Assembly (NCBI GenBank): GCA_021770445.1
Contig: JAETQY010000014.1
Span: 1 to 55,518 of the forward strand
Length of the DNA stretch: 55,518 nt
Source: Bacillota bacterium
GTDB taxonomy: Bacteria > Bacillota > Clostridia > Oscillospirales > Oscillospiraceae
Direction: 5' to 3'
Position 1 is the first letter of the stretch; each line of letters starts with the position of its first letter. A model generated the notes under the pieces. The model was not told the DNA's origin. It was given only the letters and a program-made list of their open reading frames with translations, and did no database searches. A program made the translations under genes and the position numbers. This document shows, in pieces, positions 44,370-53,786 of this stretch.

Positions 44370-46145
44370 ATGAACTTCAAGAACATGTCCATCAAGAAGA
44401 GCCTGATCGTTGGCTTCGGTACGACCATTGCGATTTCGGTGATTATCATCGTTGCGTCTCTGGTGATGATGAATGTGCAGAAGGCACAGTACAACGACAT
44501 TCTGGACCACTATGTGGCGTCTAACCTGCTGGCGGAGGAGTGCCGGGTCAACTACAACCGCGCTGCCCGCAACCTGCGCGACGCGGTGCTGTCCGGCAAT
44601 ACCAGCAACATCGACACCGCCAACAGCATGATTACCGAGCTGCAGGGCGGCATCAGCCAGCTGGAGGACATCTGCCCCGACGCCGCCGCGACGGAGCTGA
44701 AAGCGTTTATCGATCAGGTGAACGCGTGGATGACCGAGGCGACGACCATCGGCCAGACGGCCCGCACCGACCGGAACAGGGCCAGTGATATGCTGATCAA
44801 CGACTGTACCCCCGCCCTGAATAAGGCGGCGGAGGCGGGCAACGCCCTGTCTGACAAGCTGACGGATGAGCAGACGAAGATTATCAAGAACCAGAATATT
44901 ACCTCCAACATTGCTTTGGTCGTAATCATTGCGGTCATGGTGGTCGCCACCTTCATCGTGCTGGCGATGGCCTTTAAGATCATTAAGAGCATCGCCGAGC
45001 CCACCGCTCAGGTGGAGAAGGCTCTGGTGGGCTTCAGCCAGGGCAACCTGACCATTCCCGTGGAGTTCCAGGGCAAGAACGAGCTGGGCGAGATGTGCAA
45101 CGCGCTGCGCACCAGCCAGCATGTGCTGAGTGAGGTCATCAGCGATACCTGCCACCTGCTGGAGGAGATGGGCGCCGGCAACTTCAATGTGAAGACCAAG
45201 GACGCCAATATGTATGTGGGTTCCCTGAGCAAGATCCTGGCCTCCCTGCGGGTCATCAACAGCAGCATGAGCGACGACCTGATGCAGATCAGCCAGAGCT
45301 CCGACCAGGTAGCCGCCGGCGCCGACCAGGTGTCCAACAGCGCCCAGGCCCTGGCCCAGGGCGCCACCGAGCAGGCCAGCGCCGTGGAGGAGCTGTCCGC
45401 CACCATCACCGATATCTCCGAGAACGCCAAGAAGACCGCCCAGGCCGCTGAGAAGGCCGGCGAGTCCGTCAACGAGGCCGGCGGCCAGCTGAACCTGAGC
45501 ATGGAGTATGTCAAGCAGCTGAACGCCGCCATGGAGAATATTTCCAGCTCCTCTCAGGAGATCGGCAAGATCATCGCCACCATTGAGAACATCGCCTTCC
45601 AGACTAACATCCTGGCTCTGAACGCCGCCGTCGAGGCCGCTCGGGCCGGCTCCGCCGGCAAGGGCTTCGCCGTGGTGGCCGATGAGGTGCGCAACCTGGC
45701 CACCAAGTCCGACGAGGCCGCCAAGGCCACCAAGGACCTGATCGACGGCTCCATTGCCGCCGTCTCTGAGGGCACCGAGGCCGTGAACAAGGTGACCGAC
45801 GCCCTGACCCGCACTACCGAGACCGCCGGCACCGTGACCACCATGATGGCCACCGTGGTGGAGGCCGTGGACAGCCAGACCCAGGCCATCATGCAGGTCA
45901 CTGAGGGCATCGACCAGATCTCTGCCGTGGTCCAGACCAACTCCGCCACCAGCGAGGAGTCCGCCGCGGCCAGCGAGGAGCTGTCCAGCCAGGCGACCCT
46001 GATGAAGGAGCTGCTGTCCCGGTTCAAGCTGCGCCAGGAGAGCTACGGCGGCAGCTATCAGCCCCAGCCCGCCTACAGCGCCTCTTCCAGCGCGGCCGAT
46101 GACGACACTTCTGATTCCGGCTCCTTTGGCAGCGCCAAATATTAA
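44370..46145 (+). CDS. Methyl-accepting chemotaxis protein
   Basis: The 591-residue receptor has TM1 at about residues 12-34, a helical sensor domain of four-helix-bundle size (about 35-185), TM2 at about 187-210, HAMP (about 211-265) and the long signalling hairpin. The conserved tip [37 protein letters not shown] is near residues 408-444. AGGAG precedes the ATG at 44370. No C-terminal CheR-binding pentapeptide is obvious. The ligand is unknown. Confidence 0.95.
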   Translation: MNFKNMSIKKSLIVGFGTTIAISVIIIVASLVMMNVQKAQYNDILDHYVASNLLAEECRVNYNRAARNLRDAVLSGNTSNIDTANSMITELQGGISQLEDICPDAAATELKAFIDQVNAWMTEATTIGQTARTDRNRASDMLINDCTPALNKAAEAGNALSDKLTDEQTKIIKNQNITSNIALVVIIAVMVVATFIVLAMAFKIIKSIAEPTAQVEKALVGFSQGNLTIPVEFQGKNELGEMCNALRTSQHVLSEVISDTCHLLEEMGAGNFNVKTKDANMYVGSLSKILASLRVINSSMSDDLMQISQSSDQVAAGADQVSNSAQALAQGATEQASAVEELSATITDISENAKKTAQAAEKAGESVNEAGGQLNLSMEYVKQLNAAMENISSSSQEIGKIIATIENIAFQTNILALNAAVEAARAGSAGKGFAVVADEVRNLATKSDEAAKATKDLIDGSIAAVSEGTEAVNKVTDALTRTTETAGTVTTMMATVVEAVDSQTQAIMQVTEGIDQISAVVQTNSATSEESAAASEELSSQATLMKELLSRFKLRQESYGGSYQPQPAYSASSSAADDDTSDSGSFGSAKY

Positions 46146-46181
46146 ATAGTGAAAACGGGCGCGGAAATTCCGACCTGCAAT

Positions 46182-46215
46182 GAATATGGCGTCCCGAGAT
46201 CGGGACGCCATATTC
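46182..46215 (+). terminator. Long perfect hairpin after the chemoreceptor gene
   Basis: A 16-bp perfect stem GAATATGGCGTCCCGA with its complement and a two-base loop follows the stop by about 36 bases. A T-run is weak (TCTCTCATTT). Termination is likely, but it might also act on the downstream FtsA-like gene. Confidence 0.7.
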
Positions 46216-46249
46216 TCTCATTTGAAAACAGACCATGGGGGTGGCGCGG

Positions 46250-48397
46250 ATGACGAAGAGAAGGCCTCAGGACAGCGACGTGATATTTGCCCTGGATATC
46301 GGAACCCGCAGCATTATCGGAATTGTGGGCCGGGTGGTGAATGAGCGGTTCCAGGTGCTGGCCATTGAGAAAGAGGAGCATGGCAAGCGTGCCATGCTGG
46401 ATGGACAGATCGAGGATATCGCTCAGGTGGCCAAGGTGGCCCGCCGGGTGACCGACCGGCTGGAGGAGCGGCTGGACTGCGCCCTGTCCCGTGTGTGTGT
46501 GGCGGCGGCCGGCCGTGCTCTGCGTACGGAGACGGGCAGCAGCACGCTGGAGTTTCCTGAAATTACCCGTGTCAACAACGATATCATTGGCCGGCTGGAG
46601 AGCGCCGCGGTCTCTGACGCTGAGGCGGCCCTGGGCCAGGCCCCGGACGGGCAGCGCCGCTTCTACCTGGTGGGCTATACGGTGTCCGGCTACCACCTGG
46701 ACCACTACCCTATGACCACTCTGCGTAACCACAACGGCCAGCTGCTGGAGGCCGCCGTAGTGGCCACTTTCCTCCCCCGGGAGGTGGTGGAGAGCCTCTA
46801 CGCCGTAATGGAGGCCTCCGGACTGGAGGTGGCCAGCCTGACGCTGGAGCCCATCGCGGCCCTCAACGCGGTCATCCCCGCCGACCTGCGCCTGCTCAAT
46901 CTGGTGCTGGCCGACATCGGCGCAGGCACCTCCGACATCGCGGTATGCCGGGATGGTGCGGTGGTGGGGTACACCATGGCTACTGTCGCCGGGGACGAGA
47001 TCACCGAGGAGCTGATGCGCCGCTACTTGATCCCCTTCGCCACGGCGGAGCGGATGAAGACCCAGTTGGGCGAGGACTTTATCACCTACCGAGATGTGCT
47101 GGGCATGGAGCAGAAAGTGTCTGGCAGCCAGCTCCGGGAGGCGGTCCAGGCCCCCGCCCGGGTACTGGCCCAGGAGATCGCCCAGCGGGTGCTGGCCCTG
47201 AATGGTGGCTCCCCCTCCGCCCTGTTTCTGGCGGGAGGCGGCAGCAAGCTGGAGAATCTGCGGGAGATGGTGGCGGAGGCCCTGGATATGGACGAGAACC
47301 GGGTGGCGCTGGCGGGCAACAACTACGAGATCAGCGCCTTTTCAGAGGACTATGACCTCAACGACCCGGAGCTGGCCACCCCGCTGGGCATCGCCGTCTC
47401 CGCCGGCCTGGGCCTTATCAGCGACAGCTACCGCATCATGCTCAACGGCAAGCCTGCCAAGCTCTTCCGCAGCGGCGCACTGACCGTGCTGGAGCTGCTG
47501 ATGATGAACGGCTACAGCTCGGTGGACCTGCTGGGGCGGACGGGCAAGAACCTAAGCGTCATGGTAGACGGCCAGCGGATGGTTTTCCGGGGCCAGCCGG
47601 CCCAGCCCTGCATACTGAAGCTGAACGGGGAGGAGGCACCCCCTTCCGCCCTGGTCTATGCGGGGGACAACATCGAATTTGCCCCTGCCGTATCCGGCGA
47701 GCCCGCCCGGCGGACGCTGAAGGATCTGCTGGGAGCGGATTTTACCGGCGGGGTTACCATCAACGGCCGGATAGCCGACCTGGATACCCTGCTGAACACC
47801 GGCGACCAGATCATGACATCCCTCCACCCGGTCCGGCCCGTCCCCGCCCCGGCGCGGACGGCGCCCGAGCCGCCTGCCCCCCCGCCGGAGAGACAGGAGG
47901 CGGAGAAGCCCCGGGAGATGCCTGCCCCTGAGCCCATGGTTCAGACCCCGGCGGAGCCTCCCAGCAGGGAACCGGTCCCCAGGGAGTCTGCTGAGCCCTT
48001 TAGGCGTGAAGTGCGGGAGCAGGCGCCGGAGCCCCGGGCCAATCCCTGGGAGAAGCGCCCGGCGGAGCCCCAGACCGAGGCGCCCCGTTCGCCTTTGACC
48101 CAGCCCTCCCCTGAGCCGCCGGCGGAGAGACCGTCTGCTCAGCCGGCGGAGAGACCGCCTGAGCCACCCAAGTCCCTAGGGCGGCCCATCCAGCTCATGC
48201 TTAACGGCAAGCAGCTGAAGCTGCCGGGCAAGGAGGACGGTTCGGCCTACTATCTGATGGACCTGCTGGAATTCTCCGGAATTGATTTTGAACATCTGGA
48301 CCGGGGTGTGGAGCTGCAAGTAAACGGACGGGAGTGCGCCTTCAGCCAGGAGCTTCGCCCGCAGGATGATGTGATTATCCGCTATCTGGAAAAGTAA
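46250..48397 (+). CDS. FtsA/PilM-like actin-fold protein with extended C-terminus
   Basis: The 715-residue protein has an FtsA-type actin fold in residues 1-400: FALDIGTRSIIGIVG (phosphate 1), LADIGAGTSDIAVCRDG (phosphate 2) and ALFLAGGGSKLENL (adenosine), with an SHS2-type insert. Then come about 100 residues with NG..GD patterns, a Pro/Glu-rich linker (about 535-645) and a terminal domain (MLNGKQLKLPGKED...VNGREC...QDDVIIRYLEK) that looks like a beta-grasp fold. This is not standard FtsA (about 420 residues). The ATG at 46250 has GGGGGTG seven bases upstream; an ATG at 46235 has no site. Function unknown; a cell-pole or envelope scaffold is possible. Confidence 0.75.
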   Translation: MTKRRPQDSDVIFALDIGTRSIIGIVGRVVNERFQVLAIEKEEHGKRAMLDGQIEDIAQVAKVARRVTDRLEERLDCALSRVCVAAAGRALRTETGSSTLEFPEITRVNNDIIGRLESAAVSDAEAALGQAPDGQRRFYLVGYTVSGYHLDHYPMTTLRNHNGQLLEAAVVATFLPREVVESLYAVMEASGLEVASLTLEPIAALNAVIPADLRLLNLVLADIGAGTSDIAVCRDGAVVGYTMATVAGDEITEELMRRYLIPFATAERMKTQLGEDFITYRDVLGMEQKVSGSQLREAVQAPARVLAQEIAQRVLALNGGSPSALFLAGGGSKLENLREMVAEALDMDENRVALAGNNYEISAFSEDYDLNDPELATPLGIAVSAGLGLISDSYRIMLNGKPAKLFRSGALTVLELLMMNGYSSVDLLGRTGKNLSVMVDGQRMVFRGQPAQPCILKLNGEEAPPSALVYAGDNIEFAPAVSGEPARRTLKDLLGADFTGGVTINGRIADLDTLLNTGDQIMTSLHPVRPVPAPARTAPEPPAPPPERQEAEKPREMPAPEPMVQTPAEPPSREPVPRESAEPFRREVREQAPEPRANPWEKRPAEPQTEAPRSPLTQPSPEPPAERPSAQPAERPPEPPKSLGRPIQLMLNGKQLKLPGKEDGSAYYLMDLLEFSGIDFEHLDRGVELQVNGRECAFSQELRPQDDVIIRYLEK

Positions 48398-48412
48398 TGG
48401 AGTGAATGGATT

Positions 48413-49339
48413 ATGGCTAAGAACAAGAAGAAAAAAGCTGTAGAGGGCGAAGAACCGCAGGAGGGCAAAAAGAAGAAAAAGGGCAAAAAGAAACTTCTTT
48501 TGATCCCGATTGTGCTGGTCCTGGTAGCCGCTATAGCGGCGGTGGCAGTTTTGTTTATCCTGCCTCGGTTTGGAATCAATCTGCTGGGCGAGAAGGACCC
48601 GGAGCAGCAGGTTGAGGAGAAGATCCCTAAAAAGGGCGTGGAGGCCTACGCAGTAGGCGAGGATACCGTGGCCTCCTTGGATACCATCCTGGAGGAGGGC
48701 GAGGGCGAGCTGCTGGCACTGCGGACCACCCCGGAGAAGTCCAAGGTCGAGGAGGAGGGCCGCCTTACCTATATCTACGAGATAAACAGCCCTGCCACCG
48801 TCATGAACCGCTACCTGGACCTGGTCCTGGGCGGCGAAGCTGGGTTCAGCCTGGTGGATGAGACCTACCTGATCCAGGAGAAGCGTCCGGAGCTGGTGGA
48901 CGAGGAGGGCGCGCTGATGGTGGCCAAGGCCTCCGTCGTAGAGGGCAAGGTGTTCCAGCTGGCCATTGGATGGTCCCAGGAGAATGATATGCTGGCCGTC
49001 CGTGTCTCCTGCCCCGAGGGGCAGCTGCACAAGCCGGAGCCGGAGAAAGAGCCCCAGCCTGCCAGCCTACAGGAGCAGCTGGACACCATTCAGACAATGC
49101 ACCCCTCTGAGCTGGGCCTGGAGGGCCGCTCCATGGACCAGTATGAGGTCCTGTCCACCACGGGATTTGTCAAGGTGGACGATATCCTCTGCCGCCGGTT
49201 CACCATCTATGAAAAGACCGGCGACGACAAGCGGGGCGACATTGTCAAGGTGGTCTACTTCAGTGGCGACCAGCAGCATATGTTCCAGCAGGAGACAGAT
49301 GAGAACGGCAAGCTGATCATCACAGAGCTGGTGACGTAA
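48413..49339 (+). CDS. Unrecognized single-pass membrane protein
   Basis: The 308-residue protein begins with a very Lys-rich cytoplasmic segment (residues 3-27), then one TM helix (about 28-50). An extracytoplasmic domain of about 255 residues has two similar-looking alpha/beta halves around a Pro/Glu linker near 205-215. No family is recognized. It starts 15 bases after the FtsA-like gene and is probably its partner in an operon. Confidence 0.7.
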   Translation: MAKNKKKKAVEGEEPQEGKKKKKGKKKLLLIPIVLVLVAAIAAVAVLFILPRFGINLLGEKDPEQQVEEKIPKKGVEAYAVGEDTVASLDTILEEGEGELLALRTTPEKSKVEEEGRLTYIYEINSPATVMNRYLDLVLGGEAGFSLVDETYLIQEKRPELVDEEGALMVAKASVVEGKVFQLAIGWSQENDMLAVRVSCPEGQLHKPEPEKEPQPASLQEQLDTIQTMHPSELGLEGRSMDQYEVLSTTGFVKVDDILCRRFTIYEKTGDDKRGDIVKVVYFSGDQQHMFQQETDENGKLIITELVT

Positions 49340-49355
49340 TTTCAGGATGCGACCT

Positions 49356-49382
49356 TAAGTAGAGGGGCATTTCTGCCGATAT
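49356..49382 (+). promoter_or_regulatory. Sigma-28 promoter of the small motility gene
   Basis: TAAG, a 15-base spacer and GCCGATAT match the sigma-28 consensus (TAAA-N15-GCCGATAA) almost fully. It lies 48 bases before the 55-residue gene. Confidence 0.85.
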
Positions 49383-49429
49383 TCCAAGTGGAGCGATACC
49401 CTACTTTATTGGGAAGGGAGTGGACGTTT

Positions 49430-49597
49430 ATGGTAGAGAACATCATGGGCATGCAGATGGCTCAGCTTCAGACCAATTATACCTTTGGGCTGATGAAGAT
49501 GTCTATGGAAGGTATGGAAAGCCAAGCTCAGCAGATGCTTGAAATGCTGCCCAGCATGCCTGCGCCCGCCCAGTACGGGTTTGACGTGTGGGCGTGA
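49430..49597 (+). CDS. YjfB-like small putative motility protein
   Basis: The 55-residue Met-rich protein (MVENIMGMQMAQLQTNYTFG, then LMKMSMEGMESQAQQMLEML, then a short Pro-containing tail) resembles the YjfB putative motility family. The family pattern is an N-terminal M(S/A)Q helix, then a K-x-(M/A)-x2-xE helix and a Pro tail. GGGAGTG lies in front of the ATG. The sigma-28 promoter just upstream strongly supports a motility gene. Function is unknown. Confidence 0.7.
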   Translation: MVENIMGMQMAQLQTNYTFGLMKMSMEGMESQAQQMLEMLPSMPAPAQYGFDVWA

Positions 49598-49622
49598 CCA
49601 TTCATCGTTCCGACATCCAGAG

Positions 49623-49648
49623 GCGGCGTGAGAGGATTCTCACGCCGC
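49623..49648 (+). terminator. Intrinsic terminator after the YjfB-like gene
   Basis: The 11-bp perfect stem GCGGCGTGAGA/TCTCACGCCGC has a four-base loop and is followed by TTTG. It lies 25 bases after the stop. Confidence 0.8.
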
Positions 49649-49682
49649 TTTGCGCTGTCGGGAGAAGTGAGGAGATGATACC

Positions 49683-50435
49683 GTGAAAAAACCAGAGGAC
49701 CTTTTTGCTGTCTGGGAGGCGCCGATGGTGCGGGCCTGCCTCCAGGGACACATGGGCCGTGTCCACACCCTGGGGGAGGACAGCGCCCTGGCCCTGATCG
49801 GCGATTTCTGCTTTCTGGCGGGGGAGCCATCCCCGGAGCTGCTGGAGCTGACAGACGCCCCCATCCTGGTCCCGGGGAACAGCGGTTGGGAGCGCCTGAT
49901 CCGGGAGCGGCTGGGAGAGCGAGCCGTCCCCTTCACCCGCTACGCTGTCCGGTGCCCGCCGGAGGGCTTCGACCGCGGCAGGCTGATTGGCCTTGCAAAA
50001 GCCCTGCCCCATGGATTTGGTATCTATCCCATAGGAAGGGAATTTTACTTCACCCTGATGGAGGAGGAGTGGGCCCGGGACCTGTGCGGAAATTTTGTGG
50101 ACGATGAGGACTTCCTGAAGCGGGGACTGGGATTTGTCATCACACAGGGCGGCAATCTGCCAGTGGCTGGGGCCTCCTCCTATGCCGTCTGCGACGGAGC
50201 TATCGAGATCGAAATTGACACCCGCCCGGATTTTCGCCGTCTGGGCCTGGCCACCGCCTGCGGAGCCCGGCTGATCCTGGAGTGTCTGCATCGGGGGATT
50301 GATCCGGGCTGGGACGCCCACAACGAGCAGTCGCTGTCCCTGGCGGAGAAGCTGGGCTACCGGCTGGACCACCCCTACACCGCCTACTGGGTGGAGGACA
50401 AAGTGAGATGCAGGCAGGAGCTGAGCATAAACTGA
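49683..50435 (+). CDS. GNAT family N-acetyltransferase
   Basis: The 250-residue protein has its GNAT domain in the C-terminal half. The acetyl-CoA-binding pattern is [20 protein letters not shown] (about residues 179-198), preceded by [14 protein letters not shown] and followed by [20 protein letters not shown]. This matches the GNAT_acetyltran (Zwittermicin-resistance-like) group. The substrate is unknown. A GTG start has GAGGAG eight bases upstream. Confidence 0.82.
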   Translation: MKKPEDLFAVWEAPMVRACLQGHMGRVHTLGEDSALALIGDFCFLAGEPSPELLELTDAPILVPGNSGWERLIRERLGERAVPFTRYAVRCPPEGFDRGRLIGLAKALPHGFGIYPIGREFYFTLMEEEWARDLCGNFVDDEDFLKRGLGFVITQGGNLPVAGASSYAVCDGAIEIEIDTRPDFRRLGLATACGARLILECLHRGIDPGWDAHNEQSLSLAEKLGYRLDHPYTAYWVEDKVRCRQELSIN

Positions 50436-50458
50436 ATGAAAAAAGACCAAACTTCCCC

Positions 50459-50487
50459 TTGACAGGAGAGAGAAATAAAGATATGAT
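50459..50487 (+). promoter_or_regulatory. Promoter of the copper operon
   Basis: TTGACA (50459-50464) and TATGAT (50482-50487) are separated by 17 bases. An in-frame ATG at 50483 lies inside the -10 element, so it cannot be the start on this transcript. Confidence 0.8.
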
Positions 50488-50493
50488 GAATAC

Positions 50494-50506
50494 ACCCCCC
50501 GGGGGT
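50494..50506 (+). promoter_or_regulatory. Probable CsoR-type operator
   Basis: ACCCCCCGGGGGT, a GC-rich near-palindrome with C- and G-tracts typical of CsoR/RcnR operators, covers the predicted start of transcription. A CsoR-like repressor is encoded at the end of the operon. Confidence 0.65.
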
Positions 50507-50548
50507 GAGGTATCTATTAAGAAACTCCCGGAAAGTCAGGTGAAGAAA

Positions 50549-53122
50549 TTGGCAAAACAGAAGTTTAACATCACAGGCATGACCTGCTCCGCCTGCTCTG
50601 CCCATGTGGAGAAGGCGGTCAACAAGCTGGAGGGGGTAAAAACCGCCTCGGTCAATCTGCTGGCCAACTCTATGGCGGCGGAGTACGATGAGCGCGTCAT
50701 ATCCCCAGAGGATATTATAGCGGCGGTAATACAGTCGGGATATGGGGCATCCCTGCCGGAGAAGGCGGGGGCCAAGGCCCAGTCCACCCCCCGGGAAGAC
50801 ACCATGGCCCAGGAGCTGGCCGCTATGAAGCGCCGAATGGTCTGGTCCTTCGTATTCCTGATCCCACTGTTCTATATCTCTATGGGCCACATGATGGGTG
50901 CGCCCCTCCCCGCCTTTCTGGTGGGACACGAGAACGCCATCGCCTTTGGCCTGACCCAGCTCCTCCTCACCCTGCCCATTATGTACCTCAACGATAAGTA
51001 TTATAAGGTGGGCTTTAAGACCCTCTGGAATCGGGCTCCCAACATGGACAGCCTCATCGCCGTGGGCTCCGCCGCCGCCGTCATCTACGGCGTCTTTGCC
51101 ATCTACCAGATGGGCTACGGCCTGGGCCACAGGGACATGGAGCTGGTGGCCAAGTACCACATGGACCTGTACTTCGAGTCCGCGGGCATGATCCTTACCC
51201 TCATCACCCTGGGCAAGTTTTTGGAGACCCGGTCCAAGGGCAAAACCGGCGAGGCTATCAGCCGCCTGATGGACCTGGCCCCCAAGACGGCCACTGTCAT
51301 CCGGGACGGTGTGGAGACCGAAATCCCGGTGGAGGAGGTCCAGGTGGGGGACCGTGTGGTCGTCCGGCCCGGCCAGTCCATCCCGGTGGACGGGGTCATC
51401 GTGGAGGGACAGTCCGCCGTGGACGAGAGCGCCCTCACCGGCGAGTCCCTCCCCGTGGACAAGGGCCCGGGGGACAAGGTGGCCGCAGCGTCCATCAACA
51501 AGTCGGGTTTCTTCACCTTTGAGGCCAGCCGGGTGGGGGAGGATACCACCCTGGCCCAGATGATCCGTCTGGTGGAGGAGGCGTCGGCGTCCAAGGCCCC
51601 CATCGCCAAGCTGGCTGACAAGGTGGCCGGGGTGTTTGTCCCGGTGGTCATGGTCATCGCCCTGATCTCCGCCATCGTCTGGCTGGCCACCGGCCACAGC
51701 GTTACCCAGGCCCTCACCGCCGGTGTGGCCGTACTGGTGATCTCCTGCCCCTGTGCCCTGGGCCTGGCCACTCCGGTGGCTATCATGGTGGGCACCGGCA
51801 AGGGGGCGGAGAACGGCATCCTCATCAAGTCCGCCGAGGCTCTGGAGACCCTCCACACCGTGGATACGGTGGTGCTGGACAAGACGGGCACCCTCACCCA
51901 GGGCAAGCCGGTGGTCACCGATATCCTGCCCGCCCCTGGCCAGTTCGAGGATGGCCTGCTCTGTACGGCTTTCTGCCTGGAGGGTCCCTCAGAGCATCCT
52001 CTGGCCGCCGCCATTGTGGAAGAGGCGGAACGGCGGAATATCCCCATCACCTCTGTGGGAAACTTCACCGCCGTCCACGGCCGGGGCGTCCGGGCCGAGT
52101 TGGATAAACACACCTATATTGGCGGCAACCGGGTGATGATGGAGGAGGCGGGCATCGATCCCGGCCCTCTGGCCGGGGAAGCGGACGAATTGGCTGCCCA
52201 GGGCAAGACACCCCTCTACTTCGGGGACGAGACGGACAAAAAATTACTGGGTATTATTGCCGTGGCCGACACCCCCAAGCCCACCAGCAAGGACGCAGTG
52301 GCCGCTTTCCGGGAGCTGGGGCTGGAGGTGGTCATGCTCACCGGGGACAACCGGCGCACCGCCGACGCCATCGGCAAAGAGCTGGGGGTCACCCAGGTCA
52401 TGGCCGAGGTGCTGCCCCAGGACAAGGAGCGGAAGATTGCCGCCCTCCAGGAGGAGGGGAAAAAGGTGGCCATGGTGGGGGACGGCATCAACGACGCCCC
52501 TGCCCTGGCCCGGGCCGAAGTGGGCCTAGCCATCGGGGCGGGCACCGATGTGGCCATCGAGAGCGCCGACATCGTACTGATGAAGTCCGACCTGCTGGAT
52601 GTGGCCGCCGCGGTGGAGCTGTCCCGGGCCACCATCCGGAACATCAAGCAGAATCTGTTTTGGGCCTTTTTCTACAACGCTGTCTGTATCCCTGTGGCGG
52701 CGGGGGTGCTGGTCCTCTTCGGCGGGCCTCAGCTCAACCCCATGATCGCCGCTGCCGCCATGAGCCTCAGCTCGGTGACGGTGGTGACCAACGCCCTGCG
52801 TCTGCGCTTTTTCAAGAGCAAGTTCCGGTCTGAACCTCCGGCGGCCGCCGTCTGTGACGGCACCTGCCCCCTGGAGTTGAAGGAGAATATAAATCAAGGA
52901 GGAAATAAAACCATGAACAAGACCATGAAGATCGAGGGTATGATGTGCGCCCACTGCACCGGCCGGGTGGAAAAGGCCCTGTCCGCCATCGACGGCGTGA
53001 CCGCCGTGGAGATGAGCCTGGAGGGCAAGTCCGCCACCCTCACCCTTAACAAGGACGTGGACAATCAGGTCCTCACCGACGCCGTCACTGAGGCGGGTTA
53101 CGAGGTGGTGTCCGTCCAGTGA
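50549..53122 (+). CDS. copA: Copper-exporting P1B-type ATPase fused to a CopZ-like domain
   Basis: The 857-residue protein has an N-terminal HMA domain (GMTCSACS, C13 and C16). The ATPase motifs are the CPC site [12 protein letters not shown], phosphorylation DKTGT, SEHPLA and hinge [12 protein letters not shown] second HMA domain (GMMCAHC) forms the last 70 residues. The final domain equals a free CopZ chaperone: an in-frame ATG at 52913 has AAGGAGG ten bases upstream. The TTG at 50549 is preferred because AGGTGAAG precedes it and the upstream ATG at 50483 lies within the -10 element. An in-frame read-through into CopZ means the fusion and a free chaperone may both be made. Confidence 0.9.
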   Translation: MAKQKFNITGMTCSACSAHVEKAVNKLEGVKTASVNLLANSMAAEYDERVISPEDIIAAVIQSGYGASLPEKAGAKAQSTPREDTMAQELAAMKRRMVWSFVFLIPLFYISMGHMMGAPLPAFLVGHENAIAFGLTQLLLTLPIMYLNDKYYKVGFKTLWNRAPNMDSLIAVGSAAAVIYGVFAIYQMGYGLGHRDMELVAKYHMDLYFESAGMILTLITLGKFLETRSKGKTGEAISRLMDLAPKTATVIRDGVETEIPVEEVQVGDRVVVRPGQSIPVDGVIVEGQSAVDESALTGESLPVDKGPGDKVAAASINKSGFFTFEASRVGEDTTLAQMIRLVEEASASKAPIAKLADKVAGVFVPVVMVIALISAIVWLATGHSVTQALTAGVAVLVISCPCALGLATPVAIMVGTGKGAENGILIKSAEALETLHTVDTVVLDKTGTLTQGKPVVTDILPAPGQFEDGLLCTAFCLEGPSEHPLAAAIVEEAERRNIPITSVGNFTAVHGRGVRAELDKHTYIGGNRVMMEEAGIDPGPLAGEADELAAQGKTPLYFGDETDKKLLGIIAVADTPKPTSKDAVAAFRELGLEVVMLTGDNRRTADAIGKELGVTQVMAEVLPQDKERKIAALQEEGKKVAMVGDGINDAPALARAEVGLAIGAGTDVAIESADIVLMKSDLLDVAAAVELSRATIRNIKQNLFWAFFYNAVCIPVAAGVLVLFGGPQLNPMIAAAAMSLSSVTVVTNALRLRFFKSKFRSEPPAAAVCDGTCPLELKENINQGGNKTMNKTMKIEGMMCAHCTGRVEKALSAIDGVTAVEMSLEGKSATLTLNKDVDNQVLTDAVTEAGYEVVSVQ
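52913..53122 (+). CDS. copZ: Internal, in-frame CopZ-like copper chaperone
   Basis: This is a likely second translation product of the copA frame, 69 residues with [20 protein letters not shown] and the metal-binding CxxC. AAGGAGG at 52896-52902 is one of the strongest ribosome sites of the window, although it lies inside the copA frame and codes for a Gln-Gly-Gly-Asn linker. It may give free CopZ to carry copper to CopA. Whether both forms are made is inference. Confidence 0.6.
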   Translation: MNKTMKIEGMMCAHCTGRVEKALSAIDGVTAVEMSLEGKSATLTLNKDVDNQVLTDAVTEAGYEVVSVQ

Positions 53123-53382
53123 AGGCCGACCACGCCCAGGTCAACCGCCTGCTGAAAACCGCCCGGGGCCAGATCGACGGTATCCTCAAGATGGTGGAGG
53201 AGGACCGGTACTGCCTGGATGTGTCCAGCCAGATCATGGCCGCCCAGTCCATTTTGAAAAAAGCCAACCGCATGGTCCTCCGGGCCCATATGGACTGCTG
53301 CGTCCGGGAGGCGGTGGCCTCCGGCCAGCCCGACGAGAAGCTGGAGGAGCTGGCTGCCCTGCTGGATAAGCTGGCAGAGTAA
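53119..53382 (+). CDS. csoR: CsoR-like copper-sensing repressor
   Basis: The 87-residue helical protein has copper ligands C32, H57 and C61 with the spacing of M. tuberculosis CsoR (C36, H61, C65). The N-terminal [20 protein letters not shown] is the DNA-contact helix. It represses copper export genes until Cu(I) binds. It starts at a GTG overlapping the copA stop by four bases. Confidence 0.88.
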   Translation: MKADHAQVNRLLKTARGQIDGILKMVEEDRYCLDVSSQIMAAQSILKKANRMVLRAHMDCCVREAVASGQPDEKLEELAALLDKLAE

Positions 53383-53389
53383 CACATAA

Positions 53390-53429
53390 ACCGCCCCTGT
53401 TTTGGCATACTAAGCCAAAAGGGGGCGGT
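53390..53429 (+). terminator. Hairpin after csoR that covers the next ribosome site
   Basis: ACCGCCCCTGTTTTGGC pairs with GCCAAAAGGGGGCGGT around an eight-base loop. It may be a weak terminator; its right arm GGGGGCGG is also the only ribosome site of the next gene, three bases before the TTG. Confidence 0.6.
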
Positions 53430-53432
53430 CAT

Positions 53433-53786
53433 TTGCGCGCAAAATGGAAATACGCCGTGGCCGGCGGGCTGGCCGGGGTGGCCAACGGCTTCTTCGGCGG
53501 CGGAGGCGGATCGGTGTTCGTGCCCCTGCTCACCGGGTACTGCAAGCTGGACCAGCGGAAGGCTTTCGCCACCTCGGTAGCGGTGATCCTGCCCCTGTGC
53601 GCCCTGTCGGTGGCCATCTACCTGTTTCGGGGCGGTCTGGATGTGACGGCGGCCCTGCCCTACCTCGTCGGCGGGACGGTAGGCGGCTGGGCCGGTGGGA
53701 AGTGGTTCAAGGGAATGAAAATGCCCTGGCTCAAGCGGGCCTTTGGAATTTTGCTGATCTACGGAGGGGTGAGGAGTTTCCTGTGA
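53433..53786 (+). CDS. TauE/SafE family half-size membrane protein, first
   Basis: The 117-residue protein has about four TM helices and the TauE/SafE half-repeat signature GGLAGVANGFFGGGGGSVFVP. Full TauE/SafE proteins have about 250 residues with two such halves; here two genes encode one half each. Anion or sulfite export is the family role. A TTG start is used; the end overlaps the next gene by four bases. A link to copper stress is only contextual. Confidence 0.82.
   Translation: MRAKWKYAVAGGLAGVANGFFGGGGGSVFVPLLTGYCKLDQRKAFATSVAVILPLCALSVAIYLFRGGLDVTAALPYLVGGTVGGWAGGKWFKGMKMPWLKRAFGILLIYGGVRSFL

Noticed and set aside
44319-46211. Long minus-strand frame opposite the chemoreceptor
   Set aside because: The receptor has full HAMP and signalling domains; the opposite frame is a His/Gly/Leu-rich shadow.
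53444-53782. N-terminal extension of the second TauE half-gene
   Set aside because: This part of the frame is Arg/Gly-rich and out of frame with the first TauE gene, which is real; the GTG at 53783 has a good ribosome site.
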